This document shows positions 1 to 5,457 of a stretch of 7,375 nt of DNA, one piece after another. The translations under genes and the position numbers were made by a program. The DNA comes from Phycisphaerae bacterium (lineage in GTDB: Bacteria > Planctomycetota > Phycisphaerae > Sedimentisphaerales > Anaerohalosphaeraceae). Within the stretch, counting starts at the first letter, position 1, and every line of letters starts with the position of its first letter. The DNA is taken from the NCBI GenBank assembly GCA_021736615.1, contig JAIPFN010000026.1, positions 1 to 7,375 of the forward strand. Reading direction: 5' to 3'. The notes under the pieces were generated by a model. That model saw only the letters and a list, made by a program, of their open reading frames with translations, searched no databases and had not been told where the DNA came from.

Positions 1-1
1 A

Positions 2-241
2 AAAGAGCTTTTAGCAGCTAAGTTTAAGACCTCTGGATTAGAAGAGTTAGAGAATGTCGAAGAAGTTGTCGATTTCACTCAATCTAAAACTTCTAAAGAT
101 ATTATCGAAAAAAGAATCATTGAGTTTTTGAAGATGGGCAGGAGGCTTGATTCCAGAGATGTTATTATGCACTACTATAGACTTGATAAAAAACAAGCGT
201 ATAATAAAATGGAGGAGCTAATGCGAGAAAATGTATTGTGA
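2..241 (+). CDS. 3' end of an unidentified protein gene (partial)
   Basis: An open frame enters at the left edge and gives 79 residues before a TGA stop at 239-241; its start lies outside the window. I do not recognise the protein. The visible C-terminus is hydrophilic and looks largely helical, with many Lys and Glu residues. The last 45 residues (from IIEKRIIEFLKMGRR to MEELMRENVL) could form a small helical or winged-helix-like end domain, but that is only an impression. The stretch is about 34% GC by count, clearly lower than rpsA downstream (about 48% in a sampled line), and it uses many AAA, TTA and AGA codons. That could reflect a weakly expressed or acquired gene. The frame has no internal stop and ends cleanly before the intergenic repeat region, which supports it being coding. 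Confidence 0.55.
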   Translation, partial: KELLAAKFKTSGLEELENVEEVVDFTQSKTSKDIIEKRIIEFLKMGRRLDSRDVIMHYYRLDKKQAYNKMEELMRENVL

Positions 242-335
242 TGGCTGTTTAATTTACGAATTAAGTCATCGGCAAATTAACAGAAATAACAGATTGTAAG
301 AATGCCGGCAAGATGCCGACGATACGGGGAATATT
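242..335 (+). other. Intergenic region upstream of ispH
   Basis: This 94-bp gap holds an AT-rich inverted repeat, TTAATT-TACG-AATTAA (249-264), extendable by two G-T pairs. It lies just after the upstream stop codon and has no T-run, so it is at best a weak terminator. A GCCGGC-type repeat follows at 302-325, and then the ispH ribosome binding site. I see no convincing -35/-10 pair, so ispH may be transcribed from further upstream. Confidence 0.5.
302..325 (+). repeat. GCCGGC-type intergenic repeat, copy 1
   Basis: The copy reads ATGCCGGCAAGATGCCGACG followed by ATAC. It matches the copies at 1245-1274 and 1275-1305 downstream of ispH. The two half-sites (304-309 and 315-320) can fold as a small hairpin with a 5-nt AAGAT loop and one mismatch. 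The repeat ends right at the ispH Shine-Dalgarno sequence. Confidence 0.75.
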
Positions 336-1196
336 ATGGAAGTTCTAGTTGCTGAAAAATGTGGTTTTTGCCGGGGGGTTACCGATGCTATTTCGCTGGC
401 TAAGGAAACTCTGAAGGAAAAAGGTGAGGTTTACAGCCTTGGACCCATCATTCATAATGCCGATGTGGTCAAGGAACTGGCTGAAGAAGGGCTGGAAACC
501 GTTGGTTCTATCGATGATGTCAAATCCGGTACTATCCTGATCCGGTCGCATGGGGCGACGCTTGATGAGATCAAGAAGATCAAGAGCAAAGGGCTGGATA
601 TTACCGATGCTACGTGCATTCTGGTAAAACGAATCCAAAAAATATGCCAGACACTCAACGAAGACGGATACAAAGTTGTCGTACTTGGAGATAGTGAACA
701 CCCGGAAGTTAAGGCTATTGTCGGTTTTGCCACGAATGTTCAGGTTATAGGCGGGATCAAGGATCTGGATACTCTGACATGGCATGGAAAGATGGGGATT
801 TTGTGCCAGACGACGCAAAGTCCTGATTTTTTTGCAAAAATGGTCGCCGAAATCATCAAAAGAGGGTTTTCCGAGCTGAAAATAATTAACACATTATGCA
901 GAGAAGCGATAAAAAGACAGGATTCTGCGGTTGAATTGTGCCGAAAAGTAGATATCATGTTCGTTCTTGGGGGTTTGCACAGTGCAAATACGATAAAACT
1001 CGCAGAATTATGTAAAAAACATAATAATCAAACGTTTCACTTGCAAAACTGGGATGAACTTGATATAAAGACGATTTCCGGCAAAAAGCTTGCCGGCGTC
1101 ACTGCTGGTGCGTCGACGCCCGACCGGGTTATAAATGAGTTTGTTGACAAGCTTCGTAGTATGGACAGCGGACAACGGACAGCGGACAACGAGTAA
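336..1196 (+). CDS. ispH: 4-hydroxy-3-methylbut-2-enyl diphosphate reductase
   Basis: IspH is a cytoplasmic iron-sulfur enzyme that makes IPP and DMAPP from HMBPP in the last step of the MEP isoprenoid pathway. The 286-residue length fits the short bacterial form. The three cluster cysteines are visible: C12 in GFCRGV, C94 in DATC and C188 in NTLC. Substrate-pocket residues are also present: H40, H72 in RSHG, H122 and E124 in EHPE, T160, S216 and N218 in HSANT, and S260 in TAGAST. The start is supported by GGGGA at 326-330, five bases before the ATG. One oddity is Ile after the second cluster Cys (DATCI), where most members have Pro. Another is the last dozen residues (SMDSGQRTADNE), which are encoded by a heptamer repeat and lie beyond the conserved fold. 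rpsA follows on the same strand after 233 bp. Identification is secure. Confidence 0.96.
   Translation: MEVLVAEKCGFCRGVTDAISLAKETLKEKGEVYSLGPIIHNADVVKELAEEGLETVGSIDDVKSGTILIRSHGATLDEIKKIKSKGLDITDATCILVKRIQKICQTLNEDGYKVVVLGDSEHPEVKAIVGFATNVQVIGGIKDLDTLTWHGKMGILCQTTQSPDFFAKMVAEIIKRGFSELKIINTLCREAIKRQDSAVELCRKVDIMFVLGGLHSANTIKLAELCKKHNNQTFHLQNWDELDIKTISGKKLAGVTAGASTPDRVINEFVDKLRSMDSGQRTADNE
1163..1190 (+). repeat. GGACARC heptamer array inside the ispH 3' end
   Basis: Four tandem 7-bp units run GGACAGC, GGACAAC, GGACAGC, GGACAAC without interruption. Seven is not a multiple of three, so each unit is read in a different frame phase, and the array codes most of the non-conserved C-terminal tail of IspH. 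The stop codon follows three bases after the array. Confidence 0.85.
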
Positions 1197-1244
1197 ATGC
1201 AGGAAGGCTTGTTATTGTGCCGCCCTTCTATAACATGAAAGAAC

Positions 1245-1305
1245 ATGCCGGCAGGATGCCGGCGTTACAGAGCAGTGCCGTGAAGATACCGGCGATACAG
1301 AGAGT
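1245..1305 (+). repeat. GCCGGC-type intergenic repeat, copies 2 and 3 in tandem
   Basis: Copy 2 (1245-1274) contains GCCGGC-AGGAT-GCCGGC, a perfect 6-bp hairpin at 1247-1263, followed by GTTACAGAG. Copy 3 (1275-1305) is a degenerate version, GTGCCGTGAAGATACCGGCG followed by ATACAGAG. The unit is about 30-31 bp. Both resemble copy 1 upstream of ispH. Either repeat could also affect mRNA folding between ispH and rpsA. Confidence 0.8.
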
Positions 1306-1320
1306 AGTGCATTGGCTGCG

Positions 1321-1348
1321 TTGGCTGATGTGATTTATATACTATTAT
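1321..1348 (+). promoter_or_regulatory. Candidate rpsA promoter
   Basis: TTGGCT (1321-1326) and TATTAT (1343-1348) are separated by 16 bp in an AT-rich stretch just before the rpsA leader. An overlapping TATACT at 1338-1343 is an alternative -10. Initiation near 1355 would put the 12-bp hairpin at the very start of the transcript. The call rests on sequence match only. Confidence 0.4.
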
Positions 1349-1360
1349 TAACACCCATTG

Positions 1361-1395
1361 GGTTTGTTTGCGTAAATGTGGGGCGCAAATAAACC
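1361..1395 (+). promoter_or_regulatory. rpsA leader hairpin
   Basis: GGTTTGTTTGCG (1361-1372) pairs with CGCAAATAAACC (1384-1395) over 12 bp, with a single G-U pair and an 11-nt loop. No T-run follows, so it is not an intrinsic terminator. It lies 18 bases upstream of the rpsA AGGAG (1414-1418), in the 5' untranslated leader. Its loop holds an ATG (1376) in frame with rpsA that has no ribosome binding site, which argues against that upstream start. Autoregulation of S1 through leader structure is known in E. coli. A similar role here is inference. Confidence 0.55.
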
Positions 1396-1429
1396 GACAA
1401 AAGAAGACTCCACAGGAGAATGTTTTATT

Positions 1430-3256
1430 ATGGTAGACAGAAATATTATTAACTCCCTGGGTTTATCCGATGATCAGCTTGATTTCGAGGTAAACGAACT
1501 TTTCAGCACAGACGACTGCGTCCTGCTGGACAACTCTCTTGACATGAAGATCGCCGCTCTTGTTCCCGGAACAATCCTCTCCGGTAAGATCGTCACTCAA
1601 CTCGGCAACGACGTGATCGTCGAGCTTGGCCTCAAGAGCGAAGGCATTGTCGATTCGAGCGAATTTGACGATCCTGATGAAATCGTTGAAGGCAAAAAGA
1701 TCGAAGTTTTGATCGAAGAAGTTGACGCCGAAGGCGGAATCCTTCTTAGCAAGCGTAAAGCCGACAGAATTCGCGGTTGGGAAAAGATCATCACCAATAA
1801 CGAAGAAGGCGACATTATTACCGGTAAGGTTACACGACGTATCAAGGGCGGACTGCTCGTGGATATCGGCGTTCCAGTATTCCTTCCGGCATCGCAAGTT
1901 GACATCCGCAAACCCGGCGACATCAGCCGCTTTATCGGTGAAGACATCGAATGTAAAATCCTTAAGATCGATACGGAAAACCGCAACATCGTCGTATCTC
2001 GTCGTAAACTTATTGAAGAAGAACGGCAGAGCAGCAAGGATAATATCCTTGCCGAAATCGAAGTCGGCCAGATCAGAAAAGGTGTTGTCAAAAACATCGC
2101 TGACTTTGGCGTATTCGTTGACCTTGGCGGTCTTGACGGTCTTCTGCATATCTCAGATCTTAGCTGGGGCAGGATTACCCATCCTTCGGAAGTTGTCAAG
2201 TTCGATCAGGAAATCGAATGTATCGTTATCGGCGTCGACAAAGAAAACGAAAAGATTTCTCTCGGTCTCAAGCAAAAAATCAAAAGCCCGTGGGAAACAG
2301 TGGAAGCACGTTATCCTATCGGCGGACATGTCAAGGGTACTGTTGTCAACATTATGAACTACGGTGCTTTTATCCGTCTGGAAGAAGGCGTCGAGGGCCT
2401 GGTGCATATCAGCGAAATGAGCTGGATCAAACGTATCGCTCACCCTGCAGACATTCTCCACCTCAACGAAGAGATCAACATTGTCGTACTGGACGTCAAC
2501 AAGGACAAACAGGAAATCTCGCTTGGTATCAAGCAGCTTGAGACAAACCCATGGTCAGTCGCTTCGCAGAAGTATCCTCCGGGAACGATCGTTACTACAC
2601 GAGTAACCGGTCTGACAAACTACGGTGCTTTCGTCGAGATCGAGCCAGGTATCGACGGTCTTATCCACATTTCGGACCTGAGCTGGACAAAGAAGTTCAA
2701 CCACCCGAACGAAGTTCTGGAAAAGGGCCAGGATACCAAGTGCGTTGTGCTTGAAGTTGACGAAGAAAAACGCCGCGTATCTCTCGGTATCAAACAGTTG
2801 ACAGAAGACCCATGGCTGCACGCGATTCCGGATACATATCTGCCGGGTCAGATCGTTCACGGTCAGGTCACCAAGATCACCAACTTCGGCGTGTTTATCG
2901 AGTTGGAAGACGGTCTGGAAGGTCTGCTTCACATCTCCGAGCTTGCCGATCAAAAGATCGAAAAGCCTCAGGATGTTGTCAATATGGGCGACGAGTTGGA
3001 AGTTAAGATCCTCAGAGTCGATATCGATTCCCGTAAGATCGGGCTTAGCCTTAGAAGAGTTAAATGGGCAGCGGACGCCGACGCCGGTGAAAGCGATGAG
3101 ATTAAGGACATCGAAGACGATTCGACGATCTCTGCACCTTCACAGCGAAGAGGCGGTCTTGACGGCTCGCTGATGCCCGACAACATCGTCCTGAAGAAGG
3201 AAACACCTGCTCCAGAGTCCAATGAGGATCCTGCTGAAGGCGAAAACAACGAATAG
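1430..3256 (+). CDS. rpsA: 30S ribosomal protein S1
   Basis: S1 binds mRNA on the 30S subunit and helps initiate translation of structured or weakly Shine-Dalgarno messages. The 608 residues hold six S1 (OB-fold) domains at about 44-110, 126-192, 211-281, 297-369, 384-456 and 471-543. Domains 3-6 carry the RNA-binding signatures (FGVF or YGAF, then HIS-D/E-L/M). Domains 1-2 lack them, as expected for the ribosome-anchoring half of S1. An acidic, low-complexity tail (about 551-608) follows; the length is somewhat above the 557 residues of E. coli S1. The ATG at 1430 was chosen because AGGAG lies at 1414-1418 (11-nt spacing, slightly long) and the family start fits. The in-frame ATG at 1376 sits inside the leader hairpin. 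The gene follows ispH, has its own candidate promoter and ends at a strong terminator. Confidence 0.95.
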   Translation: MVDRNIINSLGLSDDQLDFEVNELFSTDDCVLLDNSLDMKIAALVPGTILSGKIVTQLGNDVIVELGLKSEGIVDSSEFDDPDEIVEGKKIEVLIEEVDAEGGILLSKRKADRIRGWEKIITNNEEGDIITGKVTRRIKGGLLVDIGVPVFLPASQVDIRKPGDISRFIGEDIECKILKIDTENRNIVVSRRKLIEEERQSSKDNILAEIEVGQIRKGVVKNIADFGVFVDLGGLDGLLHISDLSWGRITHPSEVVKFDQEIECIVIGVDKENEKISLGLKQKIKSPWETVEARYPIGGHVKGTVVNIMNYGAFIRLEEGVEGLVHISEMSWIKRIAHPADILHLNEEINIVVLDVNKDKQEISLGIKQLETNPWSVASQKYPPGTIVTTRVTGLTNYGAFVEIEPGIDGLIHISDLSWTKKFNHPNEVLEKGQDTKCVVLEVDEEKRRVSLGIKQLTEDPWLHAIPDTYLPGQIVHGQVTKITNFGVFIELEDGLEGLLHISELADQKIEKPQDVVNMGDELEVKILRVDIDSRKIGLSLRRVKWAADADAGESDEIKDIEDDSTISAPSQRRGGLDGSLMPDNIVLKKETPAPESNEDPAEGENNE

Positions 3257-3311
3257 TCACCGGCAACGATAGAGCAAGCTCTAAGTGATTAGAAACTAAG
3301 TAACATTAAAT

Positions 3312-3354
3312 GGACTTGGGCAGAATTTAATATTTTGTTCGGGTCCCTTTTTTT
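3312..3354 (+). terminator. Intrinsic terminator of rpsA
   Basis: Bases 3312-3326 pair with 3332-3346 over a potential 15 bp that includes several G-U pairs, with a 5-nt loop. One C and then seven Ts (3348-3354) follow. The site lies 55 bp after the rpsA stop. On the minus strand the same hairpin has no T-run, so it is unlikely to serve the opposing operon equally well. Confidence 0.85.
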
Positions 3355-3542
3355 AGGTTCGACTTGAAGGGGATTTTGTCCATGCAGCTTAAGAATACAG
3401 CAAAGTAAAACGCTTATATTGACCTATATTACCTAAATCACCGCTTAATTGGACATACTGGATATTTTAAATAAATACTTAAAAAAGCGGTGTAATTTCG
3501 GTGCAGTAAAGGTGTAGTATTTTGCGGGTTTCGCTCAAATAC
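3355..3542. other. AT-rich intergenic region between convergent gene arms
   Basis: I see no gene here. The region contains an 8-bp inverted repeat, CACCGCTT (3439-3446) with AAGCGGTG (3485-3492), spaced 38 bp apart. Near its right end is a hairpin that reaches the stop codon of the ferritin-like gene: AGTATTT (3516-3522) with AAATACT (3537-3543), plus an inner GCG/CGC. Read on the minus strand this hairpin follows the operon end, but no T-run comes directly after it. Six Ts on that strand lie about 30 bp further on (3481-3486). Either structure could mark the end of the minus-strand transcript, but neither is a textbook terminator. Confidence 0.4.
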
Positions 3543-3983
3543 TCATCTACCCAGAGCCTGCATCAGGTCCATCGCGTGTTCCTGCTCCACTGCCAGTATT
3601 GTCCGGAGCTGCCCCGCCAGTGCATACTCTTTCAGGCACTCTGCCTGGTCGATCCTGAATTTGTACCGCCTTATCGCGTCAATCTCCCCGGCCAGATCCT
3701 GCTCGAGCATCTCAATATTATCGCAGGCAGTATTGATCTCACCGACTTCAATGGTAGGCACCCCGCCCAGAAACGAAATCTGATCGGCTAGCACCACCGC
3801 ATGGCCGAACTCCTCTGTAGCGTGAACCTTCAACTCCTTGATAATGTCACCATACATCGCCCCGGTCATCACCGCGGCATGCTGTATATACTGAATCCCC
3901 GCCGAATACTCCAGCGTCAAGTCGACATTTAGCAAGTCAACAAGCTGCTCGATAGTAACAAGCTCTTCTACAATAACACTCAT
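3543..3983 (-). CDS. Bacterioferritin-like di-iron ferritin family protein
   Basis: This is a 146-residue four-helix-bundle protein of the ferritin superfamily, likely a cytoplasmic iron oxidase/storage or peroxide-consuming subunit. The di-iron ligands sit with almost exact bacterioferritin spacing: E25, E58 and H61 (EFGH), E100, E133 and H136 (EQEH). The E-to-E distances of 33 in both halves match E18/E51 and E94/E127 of E. coli Bfr. The residue equivalent to the haem ligand Met52 is Phe59, so classical haem binding at the dimer interface is not expected. The start ATG has AAGGGA five bases upstream, the same GGGA-ATATT-ATG context as ispH. It is the last gene of the minus-strand cluster, 16 bp after the phosphoribosyltransferase gene, so co-transcription is likely. 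Family placement is firm, but whether it forms a 24-mer cage cannot be told from sequence. Confidence 0.85.
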   Translation of the reverse strand: MSVIVEELVTIEQLVDLLNVDLTLEYSAGIQYIQHAAVMTGAMYGDIIKELKVHATEEFGHAVVLADQISFLGGVPTIEVGEINTACDNIEMLEQDLAGEIDAIRRYKFRIDQAECLKEYALAGQLRTILAVEQEHAMDLMQALGR

Positions 3984-3999
3984 AATATTCCCTTTCTTT

Positions 4000-4650
4000 T
4001 TAATGTCCTATTACCTGTTGTTTTTGATACTCCCACCCATGAACCAGATCGATAACCTCCCTGTCGCTGACGTCCGACCAGTTCAGATACACCTGCGCAA
4101 CGGCGTGGTAATCCGATGGGGTATCAAGAACCACTAATTCGTCAGCTATCGCGGCAAATTCCTTTTCGGTATCCGGACCGCATACGGGACTGGCTACGAC
4201 GATCCTTTTTGCCCTTCTGTTTTTGCAAAGAGTGACGCAAACCCGCATTGTCGATCCCATAGCGATTCCGTCGTCGACGAGTATAACGGTCTTCTTGTCG
4301 ATATTTATAAGCGGGTTTCCGGCTCGCAAAGCGCTTATCCTGCGATACAGTTCGTCCTGCTGCTGGAGGACAACATCTTTGATGGTCTCCTTGTCGAATT
4401 TATCAAATGCATCCGGAAATATAAAAGTCGTTCCGTCTTCGGCTACGGCCCCGAACCCGGCTTCGGCGTTATGAGGATATGGAAGTTTTCGCGCGACTAT
4501 GATGTCGAACTCGGCATGTAAATATTTGGCAACCTGGTAACCGACGGGCACACCTCCTCTGGCAATGGCAAGAACAATAACATCTTTGCCCCGGTACTTC
4601 TGCAGTGCCAGGGCCAAACGCCGCCCGGCATCAAGTCTATCTTCAAACAT
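4000..4650 (-). CDS. COG1926-type phosphoribosyltransferase family protein
   Basis: A type I PRTase-fold protein of 216 residues. The PRPP-binding loop is clear at residues 122-134 (VILVDDGIAMGST), with the two Asp residues that contact ribose and metal. An N-terminal ARGGVPVG stretch (30-37) and a C-terminal YHAVAQVY followed by VSDREV (181-198) are typical of the COG1926 group, whose substrate is not settled. An in-frame TTG at 4671 would add seven residues, but ATG at 4650 is preferred. It has GGGAG seven bases upstream, and MFEDRLDAGRRLA matches the usual family N-terminus. It lies between the hydrolase gene (80 bp upstream) and the ferritin-like gene (16 bp downstream). In mycobacteria a PRTase of this type is fused to a hydrolase like the neighbour, so the two probably act together. 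The reaction is unknown. Confidence 0.85.
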   Translation of the reverse strand: MFEDRLDAGRRLALALQKYRGKDVIVLAIARGGVPVGYQVAKYLHAEFDIIVARKLPYPHNAEAGFGAVAEDGTTFIFPDAFDKFDKETIKDVVLQQQDELYRRISALRAGNPLINIDKKTVILVDDGIAMGSTMRVCVTLCKNRRAKRIVVASPVCGPDTEKEFAAIADELVVLDTPSDYHAVAQVYLNWSDVSDREVIDLVHGWEYQKQQVIGH

Positions 4651-4681
4651 CTCTATACTCCCATTACTCAAACTGACCGGG

Positions 4682-4689
4682 TGGCCAGT
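4682..4689 (+). repeat. Single GGCCAGT-type unit
   Basis: TGGCCAGT here recurs at 7365-7372, again on the outer side of an AATTACG heptamer array. This copy is a single unit. At the window end it begins to repeat (GGCCAGT-GGC). Confidence 0.45.
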
Positions 4690-4693
4690 TTGA

Positions 4694-4734
4694 AATTACG
4701 AATTACGAATTACGAATTATGAATTATGAATTAC
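4694..4734 (+). repeat. AATTACG heptamer array overlapping the hydrolase stop
   Basis: Nearly six tandem 7-bp units: three AATTACG, two AATTATG and a final AATTAC. The last partial unit contains TTA at 4731-4733, which is the TAA stop codon of the minus-strand hydrolase gene. The array otherwise fills the gap before the phosphoribosyltransferase gene. Confidence 0.9.
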
Positions 4735-5405
4735 TGTCTAAGGATTTCACCAAGCCATGTTTTCGCGGCACATGCAACTTCCTCGATTGCACCGGGTTCT
4801 TCAAAATGATGACTCGCCCCTTCTATAACTACAAGTTTTTTCTCCGACCGCATTTGCGACATCGCTTTGTGTGTAACGCCGGTTATGAAATTGTCGTGTT
4901 CTCCGACAATAAACAGAGTTGGCGACATAACCATCGGCAGTTCCAGCTCGACAAGATCGCACCTGCCTCCCTGCGAGATCACCGCCTTAACAGTTTCACC
5001 TATATCAGCGGCGGCTGCCAAAGCAGAAGCCGCCGAAGCGTTCGAACCAAAATACACGACTTCAATTTCGCCGGGTTGTTTGCCTTGCATTATCCATTTG
5101 GTCGCATCTTTAGTCCTGGCCGCGAGCAGTTCGATGTCGAAACGATACTCACCTGTCTCCAGGTCGGTCTCGTGCTCATTAGATGTTAAAAGATCGACAA
5201 GCAGCGTCGAATGCCCGGCCCTGTTAAGCTCTTCGGCGAGAAAACAATTCCTTGAACTGTACCTGCCAGAACCGCTGCTATAGGCCATTACTACAATAGA
5301 ACTCGACCCTTCGACGAGACTCAGCGAAGCTCCGATCTCAACCGAACCCCTTACAGGGATGTTAACTTCCACAACTTCCTGCGCTAATTTAACTCTCCCG
5401 TTCAT
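4731..5405 (-). CDS. Alpha/beta hydrolase, dienelactone-hydrolase type, with altered nucleophile
   Basis: A 224-residue soluble alpha/beta-hydrolase-fold protein without a signal peptide. The GSGRYSSRN stretch (45-53), the acid residue D171 in VGEHD and the histidine H199 in GASHHFEEPGA match the dienelactone-hydrolase-like group linked to COG1926 phosphoribosyltransferases. At the nucleophile elbow that group usually reads FGASTGA. Here it reads FGSNASA (119-125), so Asn122 occupies the Ser position. Ser121 and Ser124 flank it, but neither is in the standard GxSxG register. The protein may be a non-hydrolytic scaffold or binding protein, or may use another residue. The ATG at 5405 has AGGAG six bases upstream. 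It follows hcp by 51 bp and its stop lies in a heptamer array. The true substrate is unknown. Confidence 0.85.
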   Translation of the reverse strand: MNGRVKLAQEVVEVNIPVRGSVEIGASLSLVEGSSSIVVMAYSSGSGRYSSRNCFLAEELNRAGHSTLLVDLLTSNEHETDLETGEYRFDIELLAARTKDATKWIMQGKQPGEIEVVYFGSNASAASALAAAADIGETVKAVISQGGRCDLVELELPMVMSPTLFIVGEHDNFITGVTHKAMSQMRSEKKLVVIEGASHHFEEPGAIEEVACAAKTWLGEILRQ

Positions 5406-5431
5406 TGTACTCTCCTATGCTTAAATTGAGT

Positions 5432-5457
5432 AATTGGTTTCTTTGAAATCTCCAATT
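5432..5457 (-). other. Small hairpin between hcp and the hydrolase gene
   Basis: AATTGG (5432-5437) pairs with CCAATT (5452-5457), with a further TTTC/GAAA inner stem. It overlaps the hcp stop codon by one base. No T-run follows on the minus strand, so it may be an mRNA processing or stability element rather than a terminator. Support is weak. Confidence 0.3.

Noticed and set aside
249..264. Terminator after the first partial gene
   Set aside because: The stem is all A-T apart from optional G-T pairs and has no T-run, so it is too weak to call.
1376..1429. Upstream ATG extension of rpsA by 18 residues
   Set aside because: This ATG sits in the loop of the leader hairpin without a ribosome binding site. 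The ATG at 1430 has AGGAG upstream and fits the family start.
1463..2149. Long open frame on the minus strand opposite rpsA (228 codons)
   Set aside because: It lies wholly inside rpsA, whose six S1 domains are unmistakable. The antisense protein resembles no family I know and is explained by codon bias of the real gene.
3799..3983. Thioferritin/DPSL-type cysteine pair in the ferritin-like protein
   Set aside because: The protein has Cys87 and Cys116, but they do not sit at the positions expected next to the di-iron ligands (Asp102 is at the likely second site). Bacterioferritin spacing fits better.
4694..4734. CRISPR array
   Set aside because: The units are 7 bp with no spacers. This is a simple tandem repeat.
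4719..5189. Plus-strand open frame opposite the hydrolase gene
   Set aside because: Its start lies in the AATTACG repeat and it mirrors the hydrolase coding frame.
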